Shown here: one piece after another, positions 12,166-22,852 of the stretch
Layout of the letters: each line of letters starts with the position of its first letter
How positions within the stretch are numbered: the stretch's first letter is position 1
Source of the DNA: Cenococcum geophilum 1.58
Taxonomy: Eukaryota; Ascomycota; Dothideomycetes; Gloniales; Gloniaceae
Direction: 5' to 3'
DNA length: 64,000 bases
Assembly (NCBI GenBank): GCA_001692895.1
Contig: KV748180.1
Location: 1,048,195 to 1,112,194, forward strand
Translations under genes and position numbers: made by a program
Notes under the pieces: generated by a model
Database searches by the model: none
The model's input: the letters and a program-made list of their open reading frames with translations, nothing else
What the model was told of the DNA's origin: nothing

Positions 12166-15100
12166 TACGCGAAACGCAAAAATTAAAGTCTACTTAAATC
12201 TTATCCTGCGAATATTTTCCCGATGAATAAGGATATATTAGGCGCTAGAAGAGCGGTAGTATAGGAATGCTAAGTATATATATAGATAGCATCTAATAGA
12301 AGTTTAGGAGTTAGGAGACTTAATACTTTAACTAAAAAAATTCCTTATAGAAAAATACTTAGATGGATAATAGTAGTAGAAATGTCTAGAGAATATATAT
12401 CTATAGTATATAGAGAATAAAAAGTAAACTAGGTATTAGCTAAAGAATAAGCTAAGTATAATAGGATTAAGTAGCTAATAGTTAGGAAAAGTAGAGGCCT
12501 ATAAAACTAAAGGAAACTAGTAGTAGAGCCTTAAACCCCTAAAGGAATTTAAGAATAATACCTAAATTTATAAATTAATTGGTAAAATTAACAGTTTAAA
12601 GCGCTAATAAATAGTGGAGTAATAAAAAACTATATTTTACTAGTAGCAGTTAAGAGAATAGGATTGCCTTATAGATAGAAGGAGTAATTTTACCTATTAG
12701 TTATAGTTTTAGGAGATCTAATAACCTATAGAGGAGGGATTATTAATCTTAAAATAAGACCTATTTAAATAACTATTAAAGGAAAATAAATTAAGATATC
12801 TTTTAATATCCTACTATTAGGACGGGGTAAGGTAGTATTAGATATACCTTAGTTATAGGAGTATAATCTAAAGATTAATTAGGTTACAGGTTAAGTTAAT
12901 ATTAAAGATACTTAACGCTATAAAATATAATAATAAACTAAAATAGTATAATACTAAGTTAGAGTAATATATAAAGAAACTAAGTAAGGCTTAAGTTATA
13001 TACTAAAAAGATACTATAAGTATAGTAAGAAACTATTAAGTCTAGAAAAAAAAAAGCTAGTAGATTATATAGTATAGGACTATAAAATAGAGTTAGAACT
13101 AGAAATAAGTTTAAGGTTTTTTCTAACCTATAAGCTTACTTAAGAAGAATTAAAAGCACTTAAAGAGTTCGTCTAAGAGAACTTATAAAAGGGATATATT
13201 AGACTATTATAATTATTAGTAGAATATCCAGTACTATTCGTACTAAAGAAAAATAGAAAACTTAGGCTATATATTAACTATAGATAGTTAAATAGTATTA
13301 CTTAGAAGGATAGGTATCCTTTACCCTTAATTAGCAAAATCTAAGATAGGATAGGTAATGCGTAAATCTTTATAAAGATAGATCTAAGATAGGTATACCA
13401 TTAGATTAGAATTAAGGAAGGACTATATAAACTATTAGTTATATAATTTAGGTTAATAAATATACTAGCGATATTTTAAAAGAGAATTAATAGTATATTA
13501 GGAAAATACCTTAATAAGTTTATTATGGCATACCTTAATAATATTATTATCTACTTAATAACTAAGAAAGAGTATAGGGAATACATTAAATAGGTCTTAA
13601 GGAGACTATAAAAAGAACAGATACTAGTAGTAATTAAAAAAATATAAGTTTTTTACTAAGACCGATTTCGTTAGATTTATTATTAAACTAGGTTATATTA
13701 GTATGGACCTAAAGAAGATTAAAGCTATAGTAAGTTAGTAAGAACTAGAAAACGTAACGCAGTTAAGGTTATTTTTAGGGTTTTGCAACTACTATAAAAG
13801 GTTTATAGCATAATAGTTAAAGAATATTAAACTATTTACTAGGCTAATAAAGAAAGAAGAACTATAAACATAGGGAAATAAGTAGAAGAAGCTATTTAAG
13901 GAACTTAAGAAGTTATTTACCTAAAAGCTAGTCCTTAAGATCTATTAACTAGGACTAGATACGGTTATAAAAACAGACTTATTAGACTTTATACTAGGAG
14001 TATATTTACTATAAAAGTATAAGAATATATAGTACCTAGTAGCGTACTATAGTTAGAAGATAATACTACTAGAACTAAACTATAACATCTATAATAAGGA
14101 GTTATTAGGTATAGTTATAGTATTTAAGGAATAAAGAGCATTCTTATAAGGCGTAGAAAAACTATTTATAGTTAAAATAGATTATAAAAACCTAATGGGG
14201 TTCCTAATAATAAAAGAACTTAACTAAAGATAAGTTAGATAGGTAGAGATGCTTAAAAAATACTATTTTAAGATTTAGTATACTAAAGGAACTAAGAATA
14301 TAAAAATTAACGTACTTAGTAGAAAAGCCAAATTATAAAATAATGAAAAACTATTAGGAGTAATACTACGTAAAGATAAGGATAGATTAATTAGATATAA
14401 TTACCCTAAGCTAGTAGCAACTTAAGAGAATAATAAATTAAGAAGAGTCTATAAGATACCGGAAAGCTTTTAGGTATAAAGAATTCTAGAAATATAGCTA
14501 GAAAATCTATAGATGGATATATATAAAAACTAAGAAGCAAAGTATATTCTAAGAAGTATTATAAAGTATTTTATAGAAGATTTCTATAGGGGAATAACTT
14601 AAGGATATAACGGGGTAATAGGCTTAGTGTTAAGACTTTAGAAAGAGTATATTATTAATAGAATATAGGGCATCGCTAAAAAGGTAATAAAAGAGTATCT
14701 AAATTGTTAGAGGAATAAACTAATAAGGTATAAGCTATATAGAGGGCTATAACCTATTAAAATACTAAAGAGACTATGGGAAGTTATATTATGGGACTTT
14801 ATTATTAAGTTATTAAGGTTAAGATACCCTATTACTAAATAGGAGTACGACGTAATCCTTATAATAGTAGATAAGTTAACTAAATAGGGCTACTTTATAG
14901 CATATATAGAAGAAATCTTAGTAGAAGACGTCGCTAAAATCTATATTAAGGAAGTATTTATAAAATACAAAGCACTAAGTAAAATTATATCGGATAAAGA
15001 TCTAAGATTTATAATAGTATTCTAGGAGGTATTTTTAGCGGAATAAGGGGTTTACGCAGTAATATTAATAGCATATTACCTACAGATAGATAGTTTAAAT

Positions 15101-16556
15101 AGAAAGATTAAATTAGATGCTTGAATAGTATCTAAGATATTATATTAATTACGCATAAAATAATTAGGTATTATTATTACTAGTTATATAGTTTATATAT
15201 AATACAATACCGCAGGAAAAAATAGGTATATTACTATTTAAGGTAAATTACGGATATAAGCTAAGAATATTATTATTACTATAATAAGTAAAGAAAATAA
15301 GTAGTATAGCTAAGGAAAGGATAAAGATATTAATAAATCTTTATATAGACCTTATGGAATTAGTAAAGACAGTATAAAAAAAAAAGTACTATAACGCTAA
15401 GAGATCTAAGGGACTAGATTTTAAGAAGGGGGATAAAGTATAGCTACTATACAAAAATTTCAAGAGTCGACAACTAAGTAAGAAGTTGGACTATATTAGG
15501 CTAGGACCTTTTAAAATTATATAGAGGATTTTACCGGTTATATTTAAGTTAAACCTACTAGCTAAAATAAAAATCTACCCTATATAGTATATTATAATAC
15601 TAGAACTAGTATATAGGAATATTAAGCTATTAATCTATAAAGCAGATACGTAGGGAGGGTAAAAAAAAGATAAATAGTAAGTTTTATAGATTATTAGTTA
15701 TAAGGACGTTAATAATAAAATATAGTATAAGGTTAAGTGGATAGGCTTTAATAAGACTACCTAGAAGCTACTATAGAACTTAAGAAATGCTATAGAAAAG
15801 ATACGGGAATATTAGAAGAAAAAGGGTTAGGTAATATTAAGAAGGAGCTAAAAATAAAGAAATTAGTTAAAGGTAATAGACAAGCTACATTATCTAAGGG
15901 ATCCACTACTAGCATATTTTATTTCCACCTTATCTTAATTAGAATCCTTTTTAGCCTCCTTAGCCTTAAGCTTAAAAAGACCTTATTTAATAAGACGTAA
16001 CTTTTTTAAGCGTACCTTTTTATAAACCTTTACTAAATGGCTTAGATAAGTATAAGTATTTAGTTAAGCTTTTAGAGCCTAAGACGCCTTATTAAAACAA
16101 TTTTAAACTTTAGTAAGGGCCTTAGCTAGTTTACTCTTTAGTCTTTTGGCTGCTACTAATATATAAAACCCTAAGATAAATTAAATAAGGAACTAGACGG
16201 TTATAAAGATTAATAAAATACATATATTTAGCGTTAGAGGCGGATTAAATATTATAGGATAATTATATATTCGCTTATGTATACTTAGTATATAAAGAAG
16301 GTTAGCAACTAGACGGAGCTATAATTATAATATATACTAACTTCTTCTTCGTATAATAAGAATAGGACGGTATAACTTTACTAAAAGAAATAATAAACGT
16401 TACTAGCTAATTATAATAATTAGATATAGAGGATCTAATAGAAAGTATTAGAAATAATAAAGGTTATTAAATTAAAGACGGGAATACTATACCTTTAATA
16501 AATAACTTAGAGATAGGAGATATCTTTAAAGATAAAGATAAAGAGGAGGGGGATGG

Positions 16557-16937
16557 TGTTATGGACCTTATATTAGTAGTAGTAGCACTATTAATGAGAG
16601 ATATAAATGGACTAGTAGTAGAAGTATAGGAGGTATTAGAACTAGTTATATTATAAGTTTAGAATATAGGAACGTAGGAATATAGGAATACAGCGTACCA
16701 ACGTACTAATATACTAACGTACTTAGTACATTTCTTAGGCGTAGTATTATATATTTAAAGGACTACAGTCCCTACCTAAATAGTTCTCTTTTTTATAGTA
16801 AATCTTAGAATATAATTAGAGTTAATCTGTTAGGCAACTACTCCACCAGTTATTATTACGTTATTAACTTCTTATTTACCTATATACCCAGTCCATTAAT
16901 AAGTTTACTATAGTTCTTTCTATAAGGCTTCGTTACA
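16557..16937 (+). repeat. 3' LTR of Gyp-A copy 2
   Basis: This 381-bp LTR has edges TGTTATGGACC and GCTTCGTTACA and is preceded by a purine-rich tract. It is followed by the TSD CTATA. Confidence 0.88.
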
Positions 16938-17040
16938 CTATATACTATAAATATATATTTTTTAGGCATTTCTACTACTATTATCTGTTTAGGTATTTTT
17001 CTATAAGGAATCTTTTTAGTTAAAGTATTAAGTTATTTAA
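16938..17040 (-). mobile_element. Gyp-A internal fragment, right part (host of copy 2)
   Basis: This stretch continues the relic of 6956-7061 after the copy 2 insertion. It parallels about 3,150-3,240 of copy 1, then loses similarity at about 17,030-17,045. Confidence 0.7.
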
Positions 17041-17480
17041 CTCCTAGAGCCCGCGAAGCCCTACTATACGCGCCTACGTTACTGTAGGTGGAAAGATTAT
17101 CTAAAATCCGTTCCTCTTAATGGCTAAGTATAAAGGCAATAGTAGAGAGCCATTGTAGTGCGTACAGCGCTATTATAGTAACTCTATAATATTAAGCCTA
17201 TAACGCGTATAAGTATCGCCCTTAATAATACCAGGAGTCCTACTACCCCTACTTAAGGCTCCTATTATACCATTTAGGGGGGTTATTAAGGGAAACTAGA
17301 TATAAAAACTACCTATTATATAACTACCTAGCTTATAGCTAGGCCTAAAACTAGCCTTATTTAGCTAGTTAATATAGATACGCCCTAGGCATACAATAGA
17401 ACACCCTTAGGCTTATACTAGCTCTAAGACTATAGGAATAAAGTAAGGGTATAGGGAACCTCCTTTTATAAGAACTTTTT
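17041..17480. other. Unclassified RIP-mutated stretch
   Basis: About 440 bp lie between the Gyp-A relic and the first clear Gyp-B RNase H sequence. It is somewhat less AT-rich at its left edge (CGCGAAGCCC). I could not match it to another copy in the window. It may be upstream Gyp-B pol, or a separate short insertion. Confidence 0.4.
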
Positions 17481-18226
17481 AGGGTTAATATATTACAGAT
17501 TTATACGAAACTTATTAAAGCCCTAAGACCCCTATAACATCTATAATAAAGAAATGCTAGATATTATCTTTAGCTTTTAGCATTAGCGTATATAGCTAAA
17601 AGGGACCCCTAAGCCTATTTAGGTAGTTTTAGATTATAAGGCCCTAGAATACTTTATAATAATTAAGGCCCTTATAGCGCGGTAAGTGTACTAGGTAGAT
17701 ACCCTATCCTAGTTCCACTTCCTAATTATATATAGGCTAGGTGCTACTAACTATATAGATGCTCTTATAACGCGTAAACAAGACCTAAATAATTAAATGG
17801 CCGTAAAGATCTTATTATAGACCTAGACATTACTATAACTAAAGTATCTTAACCCTTAAATATAGGAAGAACTAAGTACTAAACCTTTAAGCGCTAAGAT
17901 ATATCCTATTAACCCTATAGAATTTAACCTTATTAATAAACTACTATAAGTGAACTATACGAGCCCTTCTCTATAGGAGTACTGTAAAAAGGTAAAGAAT
18001 ATTACTAGCCTATAGTCTCTTAGAAATGGACTACTTAAGCACTAGAAATAGCTAGTAGTAGTAAAGAAATAGAACTTATAAACCTAGCTTATTGCTAAAG
18101 TACCTAAATCTCTACGGCCTACCCTAGAAAAAATAAAACCTATAAGATTATTAGTAACCATTACTACTAGCCCAGAATAGTTATAGATATTAACCGTTAT
18201 ATACAGAACTACAATAACTACTATAG
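17481..18226 (+). mobile_element. Gyp-B remnant, part 1: RNase H and integrase start
   Basis: Plus-strand Ty3/gypsy sequence carries a recognisable RNase H domain (about 17,500-17,800) followed by the integrase N-terminal region up to 18,226. The part ends with TATAG, the TSD of the TRIM multimer, and continues at 20,221 and again at 54,610. The 5' half of the element (5' LTR, gag, most of RT) is not seen upstream. Degenerate, many breaks. Confidence 0.75.
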
Positions 18227-18370
18227 TGTTATAACTTTGCGCTACTATATAATAGATATAGGCTAGAGAGCTTATAAGGTATTCTAACTAGCAGCATATT
18301 TAGTTATAAAACACTACTACTACCTTTTTAGAGGTTTATATAGCTAAGTGGATTAGGCTTAGGTATAATA
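18227..18370 (+). repeat. TRIM LTR 1
   Basis: This 144-bp copy begins TGTTATAACTTTGCG and ends TTAGGTATAATA. It is directly preceded by the TSD TATAG. Confidence 0.78.
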
Positions 18371-18607
18371 ATATATCTTATAACTACCTAAAGGTTAGTA
18401 TTTAATCTAGTATAGGGTTAAGCATTTATAAGTATAAAATAGCCTAAGTAACTATACTCTTTATAGTTAGTACGGAGTATTATATATACTTACTAGAGGT
18501 TACTTTATAAAAAGCTTAATATACTAGCTAGGGTGCTAGCGGACGCCTCGCGATTAGCAGCTAGGGTACTATAAGTAGCTAAAGTGCTATATAGCTAAGA
18601 TCACTTA

Positions 18608-19557
18608 GAGGCCGTTCGGTTGCAAATCAGCTCTATATCATATTTGTTCAATCCGTGCGCCTTTTAGTGTCGTCCGTTTTGTAATTAGTGGCGGCTACTA
18701 CCGCGGCCCATTTGAATATGTAATTGAGTCGATCGTTCGGTAGCCTCCATATGAGGCTCCAGATTTGGCTTCGCATAATCCGTGATTGACGTCGGTGAGC
18801 GATTCGAGTGAGCCCCTCTCTGCCACCAGGCCTCTATCGCGACTCCCTACTTTGGTGTAGTAATGGAGCCTCCTCCTCGACCAACGCCCCCTCTGCGATT
18901 AACACTTGCTACACCTTCGCTTACCTCCCGTAGGAGCCGTAGCAGAGCTATAGCAACGCCCGCATCGCCCGCGACGCCCGCGACGCCCGTAGGGCACAGG
19001 AACGCGCGTATAAGATGGACAGGTGAGATGGAGGAGGCGATGTTAGAAGGCCTCGTTGAGGCCGTTAAGAAAGGATTTCGCGTAGATAGCTCTTATAAAT
19101 CTGACGGCTGGAGGATTGCTCTTAATCGTACGCTTGCTGTTGCCTAGCAGCCTGTTACTCTTAAGCAAATCAAGAGCAAGCACGATAACCAGATTATGAA
19201 GGTCAAGATAATAACATCAGATAAGGCTTGCAAATGCGATAGTAGTATCGCGGTTGGGGTGTGTGGAGTCGCCATATCACAAGAAGTTGTTACTTTGGCG
19301 CGTATATGAGAGCTCAAATTAATATGGAATATGGAACGGAGGCTCAAGGGCAGCATATTGAAACGGTGCCAAGAACCTCATTTTAACTACCGTATATAGT
19401 ATAGCTTGCAAATTTGACGCGCTTACCGATATGGAGGAGCTCCATATTCAAAAGTCGTCAGATTTACCGAACGACAGCCTCATATTCAGATTTGAGATCC
19501 ATATCGGTTAAATATGGAGCCTCCATATTGAATATGAAGTTGTAACCGAACGGCCTC
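18608..19557 (+). mobile_element. PIF/Harbinger-like element with Myb/SANT-like ORF only, TSD TTA
   Basis: A 950-bp element of normal base composition has terminal inverted repeats: GAGGCCGTTCGGTTGCAA at the left, and GAGGCCGTTCGGTTACAA from the reversed right end. It is flanked by TTA (18605-18607 and 19558-19560), the 3-bp duplication typical of PIF/Harbinger. Sub-terminal copies of ATATGGAG and its complement cluster at about 18,745-18,765 and 19,430-19,535. The only sizeable ORF (18863-19147) encodes a Myb/SANT-like DNA-binding domain. No DDE transposase is present, so it is non-autonomous. It sits in the first internal segment of the TRIM multimer. Confidence 0.85.
18863..19147 (+). CDS. 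Myb/SANT-like domain protein of the Harbinger-like element, shortened by a stop
   Basis: The 94-codon ORF starts at a good ATG with a proline/serine/threonine-rich N-terminus (residues 1-48). From residue 51 (RWTGEMEEAMLEGLV) it shows the tryptophan and acidic pattern of the Myb/SANT-like (Myb_DNA-bind_3 type) domain, with a second tryptophan in SDGWRIAL. The frame closes at a TAG directly followed by CAG, where a C-to-T change in CpA context (RIP-like) could have made the stop. The same frame continues with QPVTLKQIKSKHDN, which fits the rest of the domain, to about 19,309. PIF/Harbinger elements often encode such a Myb-like partner that helps the transposase bind the ends. Function here is inferred from fold and context. 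Confidence 0.7.
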   Translation: MEPPPRPTPPLRLTLATPSLTSRRSRSRAIATPASPATPATPVGHRNARIRWTGEMEEAMLEGLVEAVKKGFRVDSSYKSDGWRIALNRTLAVA

Positions 19558-19626
19558 TTAGCAAAAGGCTAGCTATAAGTCGCGATTTAGGCGCCTAAGG
19601 ATATACGCCCTAAGAGGGGGTATAGT

Positions 19627-19771
19627 TATTACGACTTTGCACTACTTATATAGGATATATAGGCTAAAGAGCTTATAAGGCATTTTACCTAGCAGCCTAT
19701 CTAGTTACAAGACACTATTACTACCTTTTTAGTAGTTTATATAGTTAAGTAGGTTGGGCTTAGGTATAATA
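19627..19771 (+). repeat. TRIM LTR 2
   Basis: This 145-bp copy (TATTACGACTTTGCAC to TTAGGTATAATA) follows a polypurine-like tract at about 19,610-19,621. Confidence 0.75.
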
Positions 19772-20070
19772 ATATATCTTATAACTACTTAGAGGTTAGT
19801 GTTTAATTTAGTATAGGGTTAAGTATTTATAAGTATTAGACAGCCTAAGTAACTATACTCTCTATAATTAGTATAGGGTATTATATATACTTACTAAAGG
19901 TTACCTTATAGAGTTTAATACGCTAGTTAAGGTACTAGTGGACGCCTTATATATAGCTAAGAGTGCTATAGGTAGCTAGAGTACTGCGTAGTTAAGACTA
20001 CCTAGCAAGAGGCTAGCTATAAGTTGTAATTTAAGCGCCTAAGGATATACGCCCTAAAAGGGGGTGTAGT

Positions 20071-20215
20071 TGTTATAATATTGCGCTACCTATATAACAG
20101 ATATAGGCTAGAGAGCTTATAAGGTATTCCAACCAGCAGCCTATCTAGTCGCGAGATACTACTACTGCCTTTTTAGTGGTTTATATAGTTAAGTGGATTA
20201 GGCTTAGGCATAATA
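20071..20215 (+). repeat. TRIM LTR 3
   Basis: This 145-bp copy (TGTTATAATATTGCGC to GGCATAATA) is followed by the TSD TATAG at 20216-20220. It is the least RIP-altered of the three by eye. Confidence 0.78.
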
Positions 20216-20220
20216 TATAG

Positions 20221-20734
20221 GTCTATAATTCTACGAGATAAAACCCTAGGACTATTAAAGCTACTTTTAATACTAGAGCGCCCCTAGTAATATATCTCTA
20301 TAGACTTTTATAAACTACTAGTAAACCGTAACGGGTATAATATAGTTATAATCCTAGTTAACTGCTTTAGTAAACGCCCTTTTTTAATTTCCTATTATAA
20401 GAATATTAATGCTAAAGAGGCGGCCTAACTATATATTTACTATATCCACTAAATTTATAGACTACTAAATACTATTATATTGGACTATAGGCTAGAAGGA
20501 CCATAGACTATATATAAAAAACTATCTTATAAGGAAGCCTAGTAGTACGCTAAGCGCTTAAAGGAAGCCTAGATAGTAGCCTATATAAATTAAAAAAAGG
20601 TTTAGAAATTAATAGAATAGTAAGTAAATAAGTATAGGCGAGAGCCTAACTTTACCGTAAGTAATATGGTATAGGTTATAATAAAGAACTAAAGGATAGA
20701 ACGGCCTAGCCATAAGCTAGACTATTAAATAGCA
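20221..20734 (+). mobile_element. Gyp-B remnant, part 2: integrase core
   Basis: The integrase core of Gyp-B continues from 18,226, with the SIDF and VIILVNCFSKRP-like stretch at about 20,295-20,380. It runs to the integrase C-terminal region at 20,640-20,730. That last part parallels the reverse strand of about 37,500-37,620 in the short Gyp-B derivative. It ends at TAGCA (20730-20734), where Gyp-C inserted; the element resumes at 54,610. Confidence 0.85.
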
Positions 20735-20927
20735 TGTCACGGAACCCTACCGCAGGGGCCTCCATAGGAGAGCCCCGTGCCCTCGCGTATACCTCGCGTA
20801 CAGCTTATATTAGCTACGCATAGGTATATTACCTCCTTACGCCCTCGACCCTTATAATCGATTGCGCAACGTCTTATAGACTCCTTAAATATATACGTTC
20901 TATAGCTGCTGCCTCTAACCTATAACA
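20735..20927 (+). repeat. 5' LTR of Gyp-C
   Basis: This 193-bp LTR begins TGTCACGGAACC and ends ACCTATAACA. It pairs with 54412-54604 at the same length. It keeps more C and G than its partner, and most differences are C-to-T or G-to-A in the partner. Confidence 0.92.
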
Positions 20928-22181
20928 TTACGTTACGCCTTTTTATTACCGACGCTTAGCCTATAACTAATTCTACGTCTCTATAATACTATAGGCGCTG
21001 CTAAAAGCAGCGTATCTATAAGTTACCCTACTTTATACTTTTAAGGAACCCATAATAGTAAAACAATATCCTTTATTAGCCACTATATTAAACCTAAAGA
21101 ACAATTTAATACCTATATTTAACCTATAACGCCAATTAATCCTAGGAGAATTTAATTTATTAGCCCTAGCCTTAACCCCTAAGGGGAAGCCTAGTGGCTT
21201 AAAAGATTACAACGACCTTAATAAGGTGGACACTAATAATGTCTTATCTTTTATTAACTATATAACTACGGATAAGTAAGCGGAAGGGCTACTACCTATT
21301 AAAATTAAAATATAAAACGCCGAGATATTTGTAAAAATGGTAGCATAAGAACCTAATTAATACTACCGCCTTCTATAGAACTACTACCTAAAGCTTATAT
21401 AAGCTAAGATGCGTACTACCTAAGATCGCGATATTATCTAAGACCTATAAGCTTATAAGGCGCTCGCTAATAATACCCGCTAAAAAACTAAAGATAACCT
21501 TTATATATCTAAATGCGACATCTAACGGTTAAAGAAGGCTAAGATTATACCTATTACTACGGTTACTAAAAGAGAAGGCATAATTAAATACCTATAATCT
21601 TAGCTTAATAAGCACATTTATAATAACGCTAGACACCTCTTTACTATATATAACGCCACCTAAGTCTCTATACCCCCAGTAACCTTACCTACTTAATACT
21701 TAATAGAGGGTTAGCGCTAAGCAGCTTTACCTAATAGGAACCCCTACTAGAGCAATAATAATAAAATCTATAATAATTAAACCTAAGCTGCTATTGTAGG
21801 GTCTAATATACGTTACCCTAATCCCCTAGTCTTTTAGGAAGACTGCAAGGAATATAGCTATTAAAAGATGCAAATCTATAAGAAACTAACTTTGAGCGCC
21901 TACCTTTTTCCTACGGAAGATACTAAAATTAGCTATATTATTGGATAAATAAAGGGTATACTATTTAATAGACTCTTCGCCTAATGGGGGACTAGTAGCC
22001 CCTAAAAGTAATAGTCTTACTAAAAAGTTCTTAATAATTTTAACTTAATATACCGCGACCACGACCTAGTGGCTACTAGATAAGCTAAACTATATACCTT
22101 AAAGATAAGCCCTACTAAATTATTTAACGAGTTCTATATTAAATTTTAAGAATATATAGGAGCCCTCGCCTAAGACGATAC
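20928..22181 (+). mobile_element. Gyp-C piece: leader and gag, first part
   Basis: Internal sequence follows the 5' LTR and runs to the GATAC site of the solo LTR. It is gag-like by position (zinc-knuckle part is at 28,850-28,890) and has no intact frame. The piece is continued by 22354-22465, then 28646. Confidence 0.65.
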
Positions 22182-22348
22182 TGTTAGTAGGGGGGGGTAC
22201 TTAGGCAGTCTCTTTGAGCTCAGCGACGTGTCACGTGATAGCGCGCGGGCCATCGTGTAGATATCTTCTCGGGGTCTTCGAGCCCCTGAGATTCTTCCTC
22301 ATAGAGCATCATATGTATCATTCCATTAACTTGCTCAGTGCCCTGACA
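22182..22348. repeat. Solo LTR with TSD GATAC, almost free of RIP
   Basis: A 167-bp block begins TGTTAGTAGGGGG and ends GTGCCCTGACA, flanked by GATAC at 22177-22181 and 22349-22353. It retains many CpA, TpG and CpG (for example GATAGCGCGCGGGCC) within RIP-mutated gag sequence. Size, TG...CA ends and 5-bp TSD fit a solo LTR formed by recombination between the LTRs of an element now absent. The parent family is not seen elsewhere in the window. Confidence 0.72.
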
Positions 22349-22465
22349 GATACTAAAGACTAAAAAGATCTTCTTAAAAAAGTTACTTATTGCCTTAGTT
22401 ATACAGCCGCTAGCTATAACTATAATAACGTTTATAATATAGTAGCAGCCCTACGGAAGATTAAA

Positions 22466-22636
22466 TGTCGGTATAACTCTCTTTATTAACGTGCACGAAT
22501 ATCACTTGTAGTGGTACGTATGCGGTGTTAAAGTTTATAGTTGATTGTTGTCTAGAAGAAAGGGGTTGCTCTAAGGTTAGACAGTTAGTCTTGCTTTATA
22601 GTCCCGTGACTATATTATATAATTAATGTTCCGACA
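22466..22636 (-). repeat. Left (3') LTR of the copia element
   Basis: This 171-bp LTR (TGTCGGTATA to ATGTTCCGACA) matches 28470-28640 at the same length, with mostly transition differences. Confidence 0.9.
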
Positions 22637-22721
22637 CTAGAGTAACTCTAAAAAGAAGGCTAATCTATACTCTAAAGTTAAGTTTTCTAGACTACTCGTA
22701 ATGTATACGCAATAGCGACTT

Positions 22722-22852
22722 TCTGCCAAATTCTGCCATATTACCAAATTCTGCTAAATTCTGCCATGTTACCGAATTCTGCCAAATTCTGCCATAATAC
22801 TAAATTCTGCTAAATTCTGCTATATTACCGAATTCTGCTAAATTCTACCGAA
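22722..22852. repeat. 28-bp tandem repeat in the copia 3' region
   Basis: Four to five imperfect 28-bp units are built from ATTCTGCCAAATTCTGCCAT and a TTACC spacer. They lie just inside the left LTR. The core TTCTGCCAA is also found in the Gyp-B LTR at 36,996-37,013. Confidence 0.8.

Larger units (their letters stand above)
10071..12225. mobile_element. Minisatellite-bearing TIR element, member 1
   Basis: This 2,155-bp element is inserted in Gyp-A copy 2. Its left end is CATCGGGAAAATATGG and its right end, reverse-complemented, is CATCGGGAAAATATTCGC. The empty site in copies 1 and 3 (around 3,350 and 44,570) lacks it; a 2-bp TA-type duplication fits but is not certain. Internally it holds four unrelated tandem arrays (18-, 20-, 12- and 20-bp units). 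It also has a short core near 11,180-11,300 that recurs at 31,640-31,755 in member 2 (30651-32192). No transposase ORF is visible. It retains CpA and TpG, so it was probably inserted after RIP of its host. One ambiguous base (N) lies at 10311. The superfamily is unknown. Confidence 0.78.
7062..16937 (+). mobile_element. Gyp-A copy 2: complete-length Ty3/gypsy chromovirus fossil, TSD CTATA
   Basis: This is an end-to-end Ty3/gypsy fossil on the plus strand, with LTRs at 7062-7467 and 16557-16937 and a 5-bp duplication CTATA on both sides (7057-7061, 16938-16942). Internal order is gag (about 7.5-9.9 kb, zinc-knuckle region near 8.5 kb), protease, RT (box near 13.53 kb), RNase H (about 14.1 kb), integrase (about 14.6-15.5 kb, including the GDKV-type C-terminal motif) and a chromodomain near 15.65-15.80 kb. 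About 0.7 kb of tail and a purine-rich tract (GGAGGGGGATGG) precede the 3' LTR. The 9.9-kb span includes a 2.15-kb DNA element (10071-12225); the remaining 7.7 kb fits copy 3. It is RIP-degenerate with very many breaks and inactive. Confidence 0.92.
18227..20215 (+). mobile_element. TRIM-like multimer: three LTRs with two short internal segments, TSD TATAG
   Basis: Three direct repeats of 144-145 bp (18227-18370, 19627-19771, 20071-20215) alternate with two related internal segments of about 300 bp. The first segment is split by the Harbinger-like element 18608-19557. Each internal segment ends in a polypurine-like tract (CCTAAGAGGGGG, CCTAAAAGGGGG) just before the next LTR. The whole is flanked by TATAG at 18222-18226 and 20216-20220. 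Repeats begin TGTTATAA and end GGCATAATA. There is no coding capacity, so it fits a terminal-repeat retrotransposon in miniature in LTR-internal-LTR-internal-LTR form. It is RIP-affected. Orientation is inferred from the purine tracts. Confidence 0.8.
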
